From: Zygaena filipendulae
Taxonomy: Eukaryota > Arthropoda > Insecta > Lepidoptera > Zygaenidae
Assembly: GCA_907165275.2 (NCBI GenBank)
Contig: OU015659.1
Coordinates: 1,902,501 to 1,966,500, forward strand
Length of the DNA stretch: 64,000 bases
Reading direction: 5' to 3'
Shown here piece after piece: positions 43,563 to 54,655 of the stretch. Position numbers and translations under genes: made by a program. A model generated the notes under the pieces. That model did no database searches. It saw only the letters and a list, made by a program, of their open reading frames with translations, and was not told where the DNA came from. Numbering within the stretch: the first letter of the stretch is position 1; every line of letters starts with the position of its first letter.

Positions 43563-44380
43563 GAACACAAAACAGATTACAGTCTTAACGATCATAAAAC
43601 AGAAGTGTTAATAAAACAGAAGTCCGACTACAATCATATTACTTGTGTCCCTAGCATGCTTAAAATTAAAACAATGCTTTAAATTAAATTAGATTAATTA
43701 TTATCGGGCGCATCCAATTAATTAGTCAACTTCCTCTGGAGCTTTTCTCGTGCGCTTCAAAGCTAGTTTTATTACGATTTCTTACATTCGACCCATGTAT
43801 TTAATTTTCGAATCCTGACAGTAGTACCTGACATTAGTAACCTAAAAGTAGCGTTTCAGCCTTCAGGTGACGCTCGTAAAATCGTGTATTCAGCTACAAT
43901 AAAAAAAAAATCAAATATTATTTATTACTTTGACAATATGAACTTATAACTAGGTAAATAGCTGGAGCCTCCTTTTAGGCATAATAATGCCTGTGCCAGG
44001 AGACTCCGCTCCTCATAACTAATTTAAAATTAACAGAATACACATCCGAAAGCATACTTATTTTATAACTTAATATTTAAATAAATCGTGTGAAATAGTT
44101 TTGAAGTGTATGTGTGTGTGTACAATTAGTATTAATGACCTTTTATATATTTGTAGGATAACGTATATCCTGGTGTTATGGACCTGTATGATTTTCGATG
44201 TCGTTAAGAACCCTGTCAGTATAAAAGTAGTATCAGGTATCCAACTACTAATGGCTTTTTGTATATTTGTACAATAGGATCAATGATATTGGATGACGTA
44301 GGTATATCTAGGTGTCATGGACCTGTATGATTTCGATGTCGTTAAGAATCCTGTCAGTATAAAAGTAAGTAAAGTAAGTT

Positions 44381-44655
44381 AACGTGACGCTCGAAAGATC
44401 AGGTATCCAGCCACTAATGACCTTTTATCGTAGTCTCCACACCCCCCTCGGGGTTCAGTTTGTTGTTCAAAAGCGAGGGGCGGGGTGGGTGAAGTGATGC
44501 CGGCCGGGCTCCCCCGGGCTGGAGCTTAGTACGCAGCCTCCGCAGTATTGAACGACCGCGCCCGCCGCGCCGCCCCACGTGCTTCATTCACCGGACACCG
44601 CTAACCTCACCACGTGTGCCTAACCCAAAGACTATAAAACCACTTGACTGCGCAT
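44381..44655 (+). promoter_or_regulatory. Second promoter copy, pointing right
   Basis: This is an inverted copy of 42124-42398, with TATAAAA at 44633-44639 and CACGTG at 44576-44581 and 44611-44616. It points across the palindrome spacer. Confidence 0.45.
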
Positions 44656-44820
44656 GAAGGCATTTTTATGCGTTATAAATTGTAAACAAAACCAAAAAAT
44701 TTTTAAATAATTTAGCGTGCACACAGGTCTGGAACTTGGTCACAACTAAAATGGTTACTAGTACCGTAGTCTATACATAGGCGACAAAATACTAATAGTT
44801 TTCGAGCGTCGGGGCACTGT

Positions 44821-45095
44821 ATGCGCAGTCAAGTGGTTTTATAGTCTTTGGGTTAGGCACACGTGGTGAGGTTAGCGGTGTCCGGTGAATGAAGCACGTG
44901 GGGCGGCGCGGCGGGCGCGGTCGTTCAATACTGCGGAGGCTGCGTACTAAGCTCCAGCCCGGGGGAGCCCGGCCGGCATCACTTCACCCACCCCGCCCCT
45001 CGCTTTTGAACAACAAACTGAACCCCGAGGGGGGTGTGGAGACTACGATAAAAGGTCATTAGTGGCTGGATACCTGATCTTTCGAGCGTCACGTT
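44821..45095 (-). promoter_or_regulatory. Third promoter copy, pointing left
   Basis: This is a direct copy of 42124-42398, with the TATA box at 44837-44843 and CACGTG at 44860-44865 and 44895-44900. It faces the copy at 44381-44655 across 165 bp, so the two are convergent. Confidence 0.45.
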
Positions 45096-45913
45096 AACTT
45101 ACTTTACTTACTTTTATACTGACAGGATTCTTAACGACATCGAAATCATACAGGTCCATGACACCTAGATATACCTACGTCATCCAATATCATTGATCCT
45201 ATTGTACAAATATACAAAAAGCCATTAGTAGTTGGATACCTGATACTACTTTTATACTGACAGGGTTCTTAACGACATCGAAAATCATACAGGTCCATAA
45301 CACCAGGATATACGTTATCCTACAAATATATAAAAGGTCATTAATACTAATTGTACACACACACATACACTTCAAAACTATTTCACACGATTTATTTAAA
45401 TATTAAGTTATAAAATAAGTATGCTTTCGGATGTGTATTCTGTTAATTTTAAATTAGTTATGAGGAGCGGAGTCTCCTGGCACAGGCATTATTATGCCTA
45501 AAAGGAGGCTCCAGCTATTTACCTAGTTATAAGTTCATATTGTCAAAGTAATAAATAATATTTGATTTTTTTTTTATTGTAGCTGAATACACGATTTTAC
45601 GAGCGTCACCTGAAGGCTGAAACGCTACTTTTAGGTTACTAATGTCAGGTACTACTGTCAGGATTCGAAAATTAAATACATGGGTCGAATGTAAGAAATC
45701 GTAATAAAACTAGCTTTGAAGCGCACGAGAAAAGCTCCAGAGGAAGTTGACTAATTAATTGGATGCGCCCGATAATAATTAATCTAATTTAATTTAAAGC
45801 ATTGTTTTAATTTTAAGCATGCTAGGGACACAAGTAATATGATTGTAGTCGGACTTCTGTTTTATTAACACTTCTGTTTTATGATCGTTAAGACTGTAAT
45901 CTGTTTTGTGTTC

Positions 45914-45944
<31 letters not shown>

Positions 45945-47197
45945 ATCAACTATCGCTGCTGCTTCTATGAATTTCACCACGCTCCTGTGAACAAGTCTGA
46001 ACCGGCTTTGATTAAAGCGCCAATTGGTTTTGACATGAATCACGGGTATTGTTATTTCTATTCCATTTGTTCACATTTTAAAGAGCATAATGTAAGAGCA
46101 TAATATGTGAACACTATTTAGGAATGTTTGGATTTTTCGACGACAAAAAAACAATTTGGAAATTTGGAAGTAAGTGTAGGTACAATGCACTCTCTAATCA
46201 TTGTCTACGTGACCTTTTAGTAAATCTTAGCGCAGAAGGCTGATGTCTCAGACTGATTGAGCGCAAGTGCATTTTTTACTTTCTACAGCTTTCAAAAACG
46301 AACCCACTTTTATTTTACCTACTTTTCTCGTTGGAGGACCATTGCCACCAACTGCTGCTGTTGTTGTTGTTGTAGTTAACCCTTTCACCGCCATCCCCGT
46401 AATTTCACGATCTACGAAAGACGTGCTCGACCTGTATCTGTGTTAGATAGCCCATTTATCGAAAAAGGCTATAGGCTATATATTATCATCACGCTAATAC
46501 CAATAGGAGCGGAGCAGCAATAAAAAATGTTGCTAAAACGGTAAAGAATATTCCTTTTGAGAGTTTCCATTGCGTGCGCTGCGTTAACGATTAGCTGTGG
46601 AATATATTTTAGTTAGTTTTTTCCTCAAATTAAGACGGGTGAAACTGCGGGGCACAGCTAGTGATCGATATATATATCAATATATATATATGCTGAGTTG
46701 GTGACCCTTTCGGCAGAGCATGCAAGAGATATTATTTATGTCTCTTTAGATTAGGCACTGTTGATGTTTGTTTCTTTTTCTTTTTCTTGTGTGTTGTGCT
46801 GAAATAAATGTATTTTCTTCTTCTTCTTCTATATACATATCCCACTAGGAGAAATCATGCCTAAAGCGTGTGGTCTGGAAGTAATGGCCATGTTTTTGTA
46901 GTCTCAACTTATTAAGGCTACAAAAACGTGGCGGTGAATGGGTTAAACTCCAGATTGATGAAAGTTACCAAACTGTGCGAAGTACCTACCTACGTACGTC
47001 TATCAATCACTCTTCGCTTAGCGAGCTTGTACACGTTAACGTTTCGCCTAAGAATTCTCTGATACGGTCAGCATATCAGAGCTACGTAGACTAAACACCG
47101 ATGTTTATTACATGAAGAAAACCTGACGTGTGTGCGGCAGTTCAGCCAGCAACAAAAATATGTAAACACTCTTATCGGTCGTTGAACTTTATTGAGA

Positions 47198-47505
47198 TCT
47201 TCTATACATAAAAATTAATCGCCAAATGTGTTGCTGAGCGTATAACTTCCAAACGACTCTGCACCCAATTGGATAGTTGTTTTTTTTTGTGTTCGTTATT
47301 GTCAGGACAAGGTTCATATAAAAGAAATTTGGAGTTCCTGCGGGAACTCCGAAACTCACGCGGGTGAATCTCCGAAACGGTTGGACCGATATCGACGGGA
47401 CTTTCAATGCTAATTAGCTGATGTTATAAGGAATACATTAGGCTACTTTGGAGTTCCTGCGGGAAATTCCGCAACTCACGTGTGTAAAACCGCGGGGCAC
47501 AGCTA
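47198..47505 (+). mobile_element. Helitron-like chimera of two truncated copies
   Basis: The TCTATACATAAAAATTAATCG start and a first TTCCTGCGGGAACTCCGAAAC block are followed by a second interior and TTCCTGCGGGAAATTCCGC, ending GGGGCACAGCTA. It appears to be one copy truncated into another. Confidence 0.6.
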
Positions 47506-47606
47506 AAAAAAGTGATCCAAATAAAAGTGATTCCATGGTATTTCTAATGCCCTGCCCCCTTACCCAAGTTGACAATCTATGACCGTTAACGGTATAGATA
47601 ACTACA

Positions 47607-47834
47607 AGTTGTGCTCCGCGGTTTCACCCGCGTTAATTTCAGAGTTCCCGCGGGAATTCCGGCGGGATAAAAAGTACCCTATGTGTTAATATGATGTATA
47701 AGCTATATGTATTATGGTAAAGCTTCATTTAAAGCCATCTAGTAGTTTTTGCGTGAAAGAGTAACAAACAAACATCCATCCATCCATCCATCCATACATA
47801 CTTACAAAATTTCGCGTTTATAATATTAGTAGGA
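47607..47834 (-). mobile_element. Helitron-like copy
   Basis: GTGCTCCGCGGTTTCACCCG runs to TTTATAATATTAGTAGGA. A (CATC)n tract at 47775-47795 lies in the variable region. Confidence 0.75.
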
Positions 47835-48228
47835 TTAACTAGGGAACGTATCGTCACGTCACGTGGTCACGTAAACCCTCCAATCAAATCTAAATTAATT
47901 AATTTAAAAAAAAACTGTTAACCCTATCGATCGGGGAAACGAACGCGAAATCCATCCGCGTGCGGCCGGAGTAAAATATTAGCTGCTATAAAGCTGCTAT
48001 AGAACTAAAAGCACTTTCGCCCGTCGACGGGACGCGTTTAACGTTGAAGTGGACGATAAACCTACATGTTTTATTGTCAGAGCATCACCGTCTCTCGGAC
48101 CAATGGCATTTGTGCAAGCGAAAACGAACCTTCATGAAATCTTCGCGTTTTTACTAATACATATATTATATATAATATATTATTATTTATTATTATATAT
48201 ATTATTATTTATATTTAGTTTACTAATA

Positions 48229-48474
48229 CTAGCTGTCCCACGCGGTTTCACCCGCGATAATTTCGAAGTTCCCGCGGGCTTGTTTCACACAAACTTTGCA
48301 ACCCCTTTTCATCCCCTTAGGGCTTAGAGGTTGAATTTTCAAAAATCCTTTCTTATCGGATGCCTACGTCATACAAAGCACACACCCTCCAAGTTTCAGG
48401 TCTCTACGATCAGCGGTTTAGGCTGTGCGTTGATCCATCAGTCATTCAGGACAAAGCATTTTATATGTATTCTG
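48229..48474 (-). mobile_element. Helitron-like copy, subfamily 2
   Basis: CTAG at 48229, TCACCCGCGATAATTTCG, CTTTTCATCCCCTTAGGG, and ATGACTGATGG in reverse match the 30882-31123 copy closely over its length. Confidence 0.75.
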
Positions 48475-49744
48475 TGATAGACCCAATAATGTTATAAGTA
48501 CCTATTGATAAACCTCGTTTCGCGAGAATCTCGTAACGATACTATGTTTTTTTTTAATACACCAACCGAAGCTCATCATCGTTTACCTGAGAAATCCGCA
48601 GATAAAGGTGCTATATAACGTTCTCCACGCAAACATAAAAAAGCGCTTATCACCCAAGGACTTTATAATCTAAATATTCTAAAGATTCCAATTTATTTTT
48701 AACGGCTTTTAGCCGCGATTTCAACGGCGTGAAATTCAGGATTCCCGCTATATTAGTTATCCATACTAAACAGTACTGTATACAGAAAAAAGTATTTTTG
48801 AGGCTAGAGAATATTTTTGTGAACACTTTTTGGATACGAAACAATGTGATGAGAACCACACTTGCACGTGAACTCCGTAACTGTGGCTTTTCCTCGAATG
48901 ATTTATAAGAGAATAAATAAATAATACGATCAAATTCCAAATCGATGAGGCGTAGGCGGGCTGGCTGCAACCAATCATCTTTCAGTTGACTCGGATAATC
49001 AGACTTTTTCATTGTCATTCACACAATGGCGACCCAGATTCATCCGAACAAATGGCGATATTGGCGCTTTATTGAAATTTCCAACACCGTAAATTTAATT
49101 CGCATCGCGGTGTTCAATTTTGTTTTTGTCCTAAGCATCACTATGCTACTGCTCCAGATTTTTTTTTACCCATTTGTGCTGTTTCGTTCATTCTAAGTAC
49201 AACTTTTAGATTTTATAAATATGGGGTGCAAAATTCTGATTGTGATTTATGTTAATGGAATTTATCGGGGTTATCACTATTTAATATTTATACATTAAAA
49301 AATCTTTTTTCGATGCATGATTCTTGGAACTTTTGAGTCTCGGATTCCACAAACATGGCTCTGTTTGCAGAACTTCGACAAACCCAATTACTTTTACGTT
49401 ACTCCACTCCAATAGCCAATGGTTACCCAATGGTTAACTGGTAGAGAATGCCGCAAGGCATTAAGTTCGCCATTTGTACACACTGTGTAATAAAGAATAA
49501 ATAAATAGCCATAGTACGTATTTCCGAAGTAAACACGTGCGTTCCTGTCGCGCTCACAGTGCACACTGACATACGTACTGGGGCCGCTTCAATGCATTAA
49601 TTCTCGCGTTAATCTCTTTGATGTACCGCCACTTGAGTTATCGCCCGTCATTAACGGCAATGTGAATGCCGTTGTCAAATTAACGCGTTAAATCGTGGCC
49701 ACAACGCGAATGTCCATCAACACGATAATTAACGGCCTTTCCCG
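48475..49744. other. Intergenic; one unassigned open frame
   Basis: A 122-codon minus-strand frame at 48650-49018 (MTMKKSDYPSQLKDDW...) has mixed composition but no motif I recognise and no neighbouring exon. I treat it as unsupported. Nothing else is seen. Confidence 0.4.
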
Positions 49745-49980
49745 TTATGCTACTGCTACACCAACATTTTAAGGGGTAACTTACTAATGGCATTACTAAT
49801 GACGTTAAACGTTAAGCGATAGCTCGGCTGTCGGTTTTTGGACACATCAAAGAGTTTTAGCGCGTTATTTAGCTCACTAAGCGGTGTTGGCTACATTAAC
49901 GCCTTCTCATTCTGCGTGACGCACGCGCGGAGCAAGACCGTATTTACTTTGTTTTGGCGGGAACAATAAAAATACGACAA

Positions 49981-50348
49981 TGGAAAACGAAAAAGCGTTG
50001 GAGTTTTTAGAGTTGCTACAATCTGAACCTTGTATTTGGAATCCAAAGCTGCAATCACATAAGAATCGGTCGGCAGTTAATGATGCGTGGCGCCTTATCA
50101 TGCAGTCTTTGTAATTTCCTGTTACATACGAAGAATTAAAAAAGAAAAAAGACTCTCTTATGGGATATTATTGTATTCACCTAAATAAATATAAAAAATC
50201 AGTAAAATCAGGAGCAGGTCAAAATGATATTTATTCGATGAATTGGTTTGCGTTCGAGTCAATGGATAGTTTCCTCAGACCGATTTATGCAACACAATCG
50301 GTAATAAACACGGAGATAAGTTTAATTATTTCATTAGTAACCGAATAA
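49981..50348 (+). pseudogene. MADF-domain gene of Harbinger element, dead copy
   Basis: The frame starts ENEKALEFLELLQSEPCIWN and matches the intact copy at 50740 through the MADF domain. TAA at 50113-50115 interrupts it after MQSL. The sequence resumes in the same frame as EELKKKKDSLMGYYCIHLNK to DSFLRPIYATQS. The second exon is absent. MADF proteins of Harbinger elements are DNA-binding partners of the transposase. Confidence 0.8.
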
Positions 50349-50739
50349 GACATAATTTTGATCATCCACCATCTTCTCTTTTTTAGTTTTTTCCTTTTTC
50401 TTAAATTGCATAAATGCATATAATAATTTAAAACACTCATTGATGAAAAAATTACATCTGCTTCTACCTCCATTGCAAAAAACAGTTGTTTGAAGCTTCG
50501 ACCTCCATTTTGTGTTAACTCGTTGAAATTAACGCTTAACGGCACGTTGCAAACTAAATGTAGCCAACACGTATTTTAATGCCTTAATTAACGCGTAGTT
50601 GGTCATTAACATCAACGAGTGTGGCCGCAGCGAGTTGGCTACACCTGCGCTGTCAGTCTGCGCAGTGAACGCACTAAGTGAGGACGTGTGCGTAGTTGCT
50701 TTTAGCGGGAACGTTTAGCTAGCAACGAAACAAGAAAGT

Positions 50740-51081
50740 ATGGAGTGGTCTAATGAAAAAGTTTTAGAGTTTTTAGAGTTGTATCAAACGGAACCGTGTC
50801 TGTGGGATCCACGTTTGCAGGCGCACAAAAAGCGATCAGCCCTCAGTGGTGCATGGCGGCGAATTATTCAGGCATTGTCTTTTTCAGCCACCCAAGAACA
50901 ATTGAAAACTAAAAAAGAATCTTTAATGGGATACTATCGCATACATTTAAAAAAACTTAACAAATCAATAAATTCAGGATCCGAAAGTGATGATATATAT
51001 AAAACAAATTGGTTTGCTTTTGAAATAATGGACAGTTTTCTCAGGCCAATCTATGGTACAAACTCAACAATAAAAACAGAG
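50740..51081 (+). CDS. MADF-domain protein of Harbinger element, exon 1
   Basis: The 114 codons from ATG 50740 read MEWSNEKVLEFLELYQTEPC, LWDPRLQAHKKRSALSGAWR, then LMGYYRIHLKKLNKS and WFAFEIMDSFLRPIYGT. This is a MADF (Myb/SANT-like) DNA-binding domain with its aromatic core. The exon ends ACAGAG|GTAAGT in phase 0. MADF partners bind element ends and bring transposase to the nucleus. The frame is intact, unlike that of its neighbour at 49981. Confidence 0.8.
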
Positions 51082-51149
51082 GTAAGTTTTATTTGTATCT
51101 AGTTTAGGTATTTTTGGAATGGATTGACTAAAAAACCTACTTGCTATTA

Positions 51150-51349
51150 TTATGAATGCGAAATTGAGTTTCTGTGTTTGAATGTTTTGATGTTTATTTG
51201 TAAGGCTTTCATGGCTTAACTTCCCAATCGATTTTAAACTTTTGTGCAGATAAAGTTATTGGTACGAGATGGATATTAGGCTACATTTTATCTCGACATA
51301 AGACCTAGAGAGGAATTCCACGCAAGCAAAGCCGCGGGCAGAAGTTTAG
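51150..51349 (+). mobile_element. Old Helitron-like copy in the Harbinger intron
   Basis: TTATGAATGCGAAATTGAG, TATTAGGCTACATTTTATC and AAAGCCGCGGGCAGAAGTTTAGT keep the layout but are strongly diverged. Confidence 0.5.
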
Positions 51350-51721
51350 TTCAATATAATTTTGTTTATATTAATCAAATGAAATAAAAGTCAGTTATTT
51401 TAGTTATTATTATTATAATATTAATAATTAGGTACTCAATATATTTTGAATTACATTAAGTAGTATGAAGTAGGTATGTATGTAAGTTAAGTATGTGCGA
51501 GTATGTATTAATTTTTTATCAGTTACTTATTAGTAGTTATTTGCAAGATATTGGGCCAAATTATCCCTCACTTGCAAAGCTGACATAGGGGAACGTGTAG
51601 CTCTTGCATTAAGGAGTCTCAAGGAACTGGTATTCAGATCTATCTCCCTTCTCCATAGTCCCGGTACAATTATGTCTCCTCCATTTTCAATGGTTTCCAA
51701 GTAACCTGTTGGTGTTTAAAT

Positions 51722-52160
51722 ATTTCTAGAAGCATTACTCTTCCATAAAAAGTTATGTAACAGTGCACATGACATGACGACTTTCGAAGCTAATCTTAGC
51801 TGTAGTGGCATGGGACTCCTCAGTACTCGAAAACGGGCAGACATAACGCCAAAAGCGTTTTCCACGACTATACGCGCTGATGAGAGTTTTCGATTAAACT
51901 TTCTTTTTATGCTTCCCTCTGCGTGTTCTCCAGGATTGGGTTTCATCAAATTAATATGAAGCGAAAATGCATTATCGGCGAGTTATTTGTGGAAAGCTTT
52001 TCATACAAATAGTATCCCTTCAAACTACACCATCGCTGATTCTTCCTTTGCTTGCGATATCACAAAACATGAAGCTAAAATTTCTGTCTACTGCTGCCAT
52101 TAACACGATGCTGAACGAATAATATTCTGAACCACTGTGTATCCGTGCAATCCGTGTAGG
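51722..52160 (-). pseudogene. PIF/Harbinger DDE transposase, broken, antisense in the MADF intron
   Basis: Reading leftwards, EYYSFSIVLMAAVDRNFSF (a catalytic Asp block) and ASKGRISDGVV end at a TGA. After a frame break, ADNAFSLHINLMKPNPGE (a further Asp block) and SARIVVENAFGVMSARFRVL (Glu block) follow, to LLHNFLWKSN. The N-terminal part is missing and there is a stop plus a frameshift, so no active enzyme is encoded. Confidence 0.8.
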
Positions 52161-52338
52161 TGCAATCAAAACCACATGTTTGTTTGTTTCAATACTAACT
52201 ACGCAATGGGGGAATATTCTCGAAATTCAACTTCTTTTTGTAACCACTCTTCTCTGGTGTAAGGGGCCTGAAACCAAAAACACGGATAAGTATAATGTGT
52301 TTAATATGATTGTTTTAATAGTTCTAATTTTATTTCAG

Positions 52339-52728
52339 TCCTCTGCTACTGATACAACGGAGGAATCATCAGCTAATTTTGCGCATGGAAATTCTCAAAA
52401 TAGATCAAACCCTACATCACCAACACCATCAACATCTGCAGAAGATTCTTCAGTCACTGGACGTCCAAAAACATACAAGCGTCCACATGCTTCATATCAA
52501 AAGTCGAAACCATCTCCGGAGATTATTAATGCCGAAAAGCAAATGAATGAAGCTTTCAGTTTCAAAAAAAAAGAAGAAATGGATGAATATGATTACTTTG
52601 CACACATGATTGCATCTAAAATAAGAAAAATCAAAGACATGGACGACAGAGAATTGCTGATGAACTCTATCCAAAATTTGACTTTTCAATTTTATATGAA
52701 AAGTAAACAAAAAAATTCACCAGCCTAA
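52339..52728 (+). CDS. MADF-domain protein of Harbinger element, exon 2
   Basis: The acceptor TAATTTTATTTCAG is in phase 0, which fits exon 1. The 129 codons begin SSATDTTEESSANFAHG, have a Ser/Thr/Pro-rich linker, then EEMDEYDYFAHMIASKIRKI and LLMNSIQNLTFQFYMKSKQ before TAA. The C-terminal helical region is like the BESS-type interaction tail of many MADF proteins. The joined protein is 243 aa. Confidence 0.75.
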   Translation, partial: SSATDTTEESSANFAHGNSQNRSNPTSPTPSTSAEDSSVTGRPKTYKRPHASYQKSKPSPEIINAEKQMNEAFSFKKKEEMDEYDYFAHMIASKIRKIKDMDDRELLMNSIQNLTFQFYMKSKQKNSPA

Positions 52729-54198
52729 TCAACATTACAGACACAAAGTACGCCTATTTTTAGATTTCCAGAAAATATTGAAACTATAGATATAAATAGT
52801 ACCTCATCGACACATTCATATACATATAAATATAATATGGATATTGCAAGTAATGAACCGGAACCTCTAACTAGGTACTTCTTCGCTGAGAATTTTACAA
52901 GAACAGTATACAACGTGTTATTGAATTAACTGAAAACCTGATACACCCCATTTAAAAAAATAAACAATAATATTATTAAAATATACTTTATGTCGAAAAA
53001 AATAATACTTTAAAAGTTATTCAACATTAGTTTGGAGGTGACCTATCTACGAAATTCCAAGCGCTACGCCCGCGCCTACCGGTTCGAATTTTTTTGCTGC
53101 GGGCGGCGTACGCGCCAAATATTGTATTATAAATAATTTAGACATGGGCTAGTAAAAATGAAAAAATATAACCTAAATTAAAACATAGTGCGATCGATTC
53201 GCTAGTTGATTCTGAGTAAACTACTTTCTAGTTTTCAGTTAATTCATTGACACGTTGTATAACTTCCACTTCGCAAAATGCACAGTATTCTTTGTCCACC
53301 GTTACATCGCAAGATACACAGATTACGTACCCACAAATATACCTTACATATCGCAAGCAGAGACAAATAACTGTTTACCACAAAAATCCCAAGGTATATA
53401 CATATATTGTCTGTATCCGAAAGCGGAAAAATTGAGATTCAGAAAACTATTTGATTTAGTAAATTGTTGATATTACTTGTTCTTCTCTTTTCAATAAATG
53501 CTTGAATTAAATACACATTTATGTTGTTTATATTTACCTATGTGTAATGATGTATTACTTTGATCATATTTTTCAAAGTTATAAAAGCGGAGCAGACGTC
53601 CATTATGACTTTAGAAATAACTTGATGGAAAATTTAGAATAAAAAATGTAAACTTCTACAACTGTCTCCTGTGGCCGCATATCGTAGAGTTAATGCCAAA
53701 CGAACTTTTGCAGGAATCGCCTTTCGAAATTTAGTATCTTTAATTGGTTATCGACAGTTCAATTTTTTTTGAGTAGATAATCAAAATCACTAGATGACCT
53801 TCGGACGAAGTTATAAAACTCCAGGGCGTTTTCAGCCATTAGGTCTGAAAAAAATTCTTCTGATGAATTCCTGAAACGTAACGTATTTAAACAAAATAAA
53901 TTTTATTCAATCGTGAAAAACGTAAACTAAGTCAACATTCAAGAACTAGAGGAACCTGACTAGATATTTAAATAACTGATGAATTATGATTATATACCTA
54001 CTTACATTGTTCGACGACGATGCATTTGAATCATCCACCACCTTCTCCTGAGTTTAGGTTATTTTTTCTTTTTTTCTATTATTCTATAAAACATGCATGC
54101 ATATAATATAGTAATTCACAACACTCATGTAGTAAACTGTAGCAGCTGATTCAACTTGCATTTTCCCGCCACGTTAACGCGATGGTTGACGATCAATA

Positions 54199-54521
54199 GG
54201 GATGTTAACAACTTTTGAAAATCAAAATTCTAATTAGTCCGTCAGTTAGAAAATAAAAAAACAATAGACACGTATATTTGCTTTTTTAAATAAATTAAAA
54301 TATACAGAGATAAAGCGCATTAAAGTTTAGGGTGAGGGGGCCGTGACGTCACTAACCGCAAAACCGCCATACAAACTGTCAGAATAGTGACGTCACGCGA
54401 AATTTCAACTCAATATATCGCAGTTATTTTTTGATTACGTAAAAAAAGAAAAAATACGTGTCCAATATTTTTTAATAATCTACAAGACGGACTAAAAAAT
54501 CAAAATTAGTCAACATGCCCA
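54199..54521 (+). mobile_element. MITE family M2, best-preserved copy
   Basis: It begins AGGGATGTTAACAACTTTTG and ends AATTAGTCAACATGCCC. TTAGTCCGTC / GACGGACTAA are inner inverted blocks and GACACGTAT / ATACGTGTC a further pair. Two perfect TGACGTCA sites lie at 54345-54352 and 54390-54397. It is inserted in the right end of the Harbinger element and is therefore younger. Confidence 0.85.
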
Positions 54522-54655
54522 TTATGAACTGATGGAGTACCTAGTGCGCAGATGTAGCCATTTGATTTAAAGCATTAAAATTAGCACGATATTTATGGCG
54601 CTAGAGACTGCAAGCCGCTAACACTAAGGCTAACGCAGGTGGAGCAGTAGCATTA

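Larger units (their letters stand above)
42403..47073. repeat. Large near-perfect inverted repeat (2253-bp arms, 165-bp spacer)
   Basis: Left arm 42403-44655 and right arm 44821-47073 are reverse complements (paired positions sum to 89476). No mismatch was noticed in the parts compared. Even (TTTA)n, (AAC)n, (GAA)n and (TA)n tracts match in length. The arms hold a LINE-tail repeat, a Helitron end (42815-42845), diverged tandem 130-bp units at 44130-44370 and the promoter-like segment. The arms contain no coding gene. It may be a foldback duplication or an assembly or sequencing artefact. Confidence 0.95.
49748..54652 (+). mobile_element. PIF/Harbinger composite element
   Basis: The outer ends TGCTACTGCTACACC and, inverted, TGCTACTGCTCCACC (one mismatch) are flanked by TTA (49745-49747, 54653-54655), the classic Harbinger target duplication. 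Inside are a dead MADF gene copy, a second intact two-exon MADF gene, an antisense dead transposase and an M2 MITE. Similar 3' blocks (TCATCCACCA-CTTCTC) occur at 50361 and 54032. This suggests that a deletion derivative lies next to a nearly full copy. Confidence 0.7.

Noticed and set aside
42403..47073. Palindrome as terminal inverted repeats of one large DNA transposon
   Set aside because: The outer ends have no target duplication (CACGTTTACG against TATCAGAGCT). The spacer has no transposase, and the outer 448-bp direct repeat does not fit a simple TIR element.
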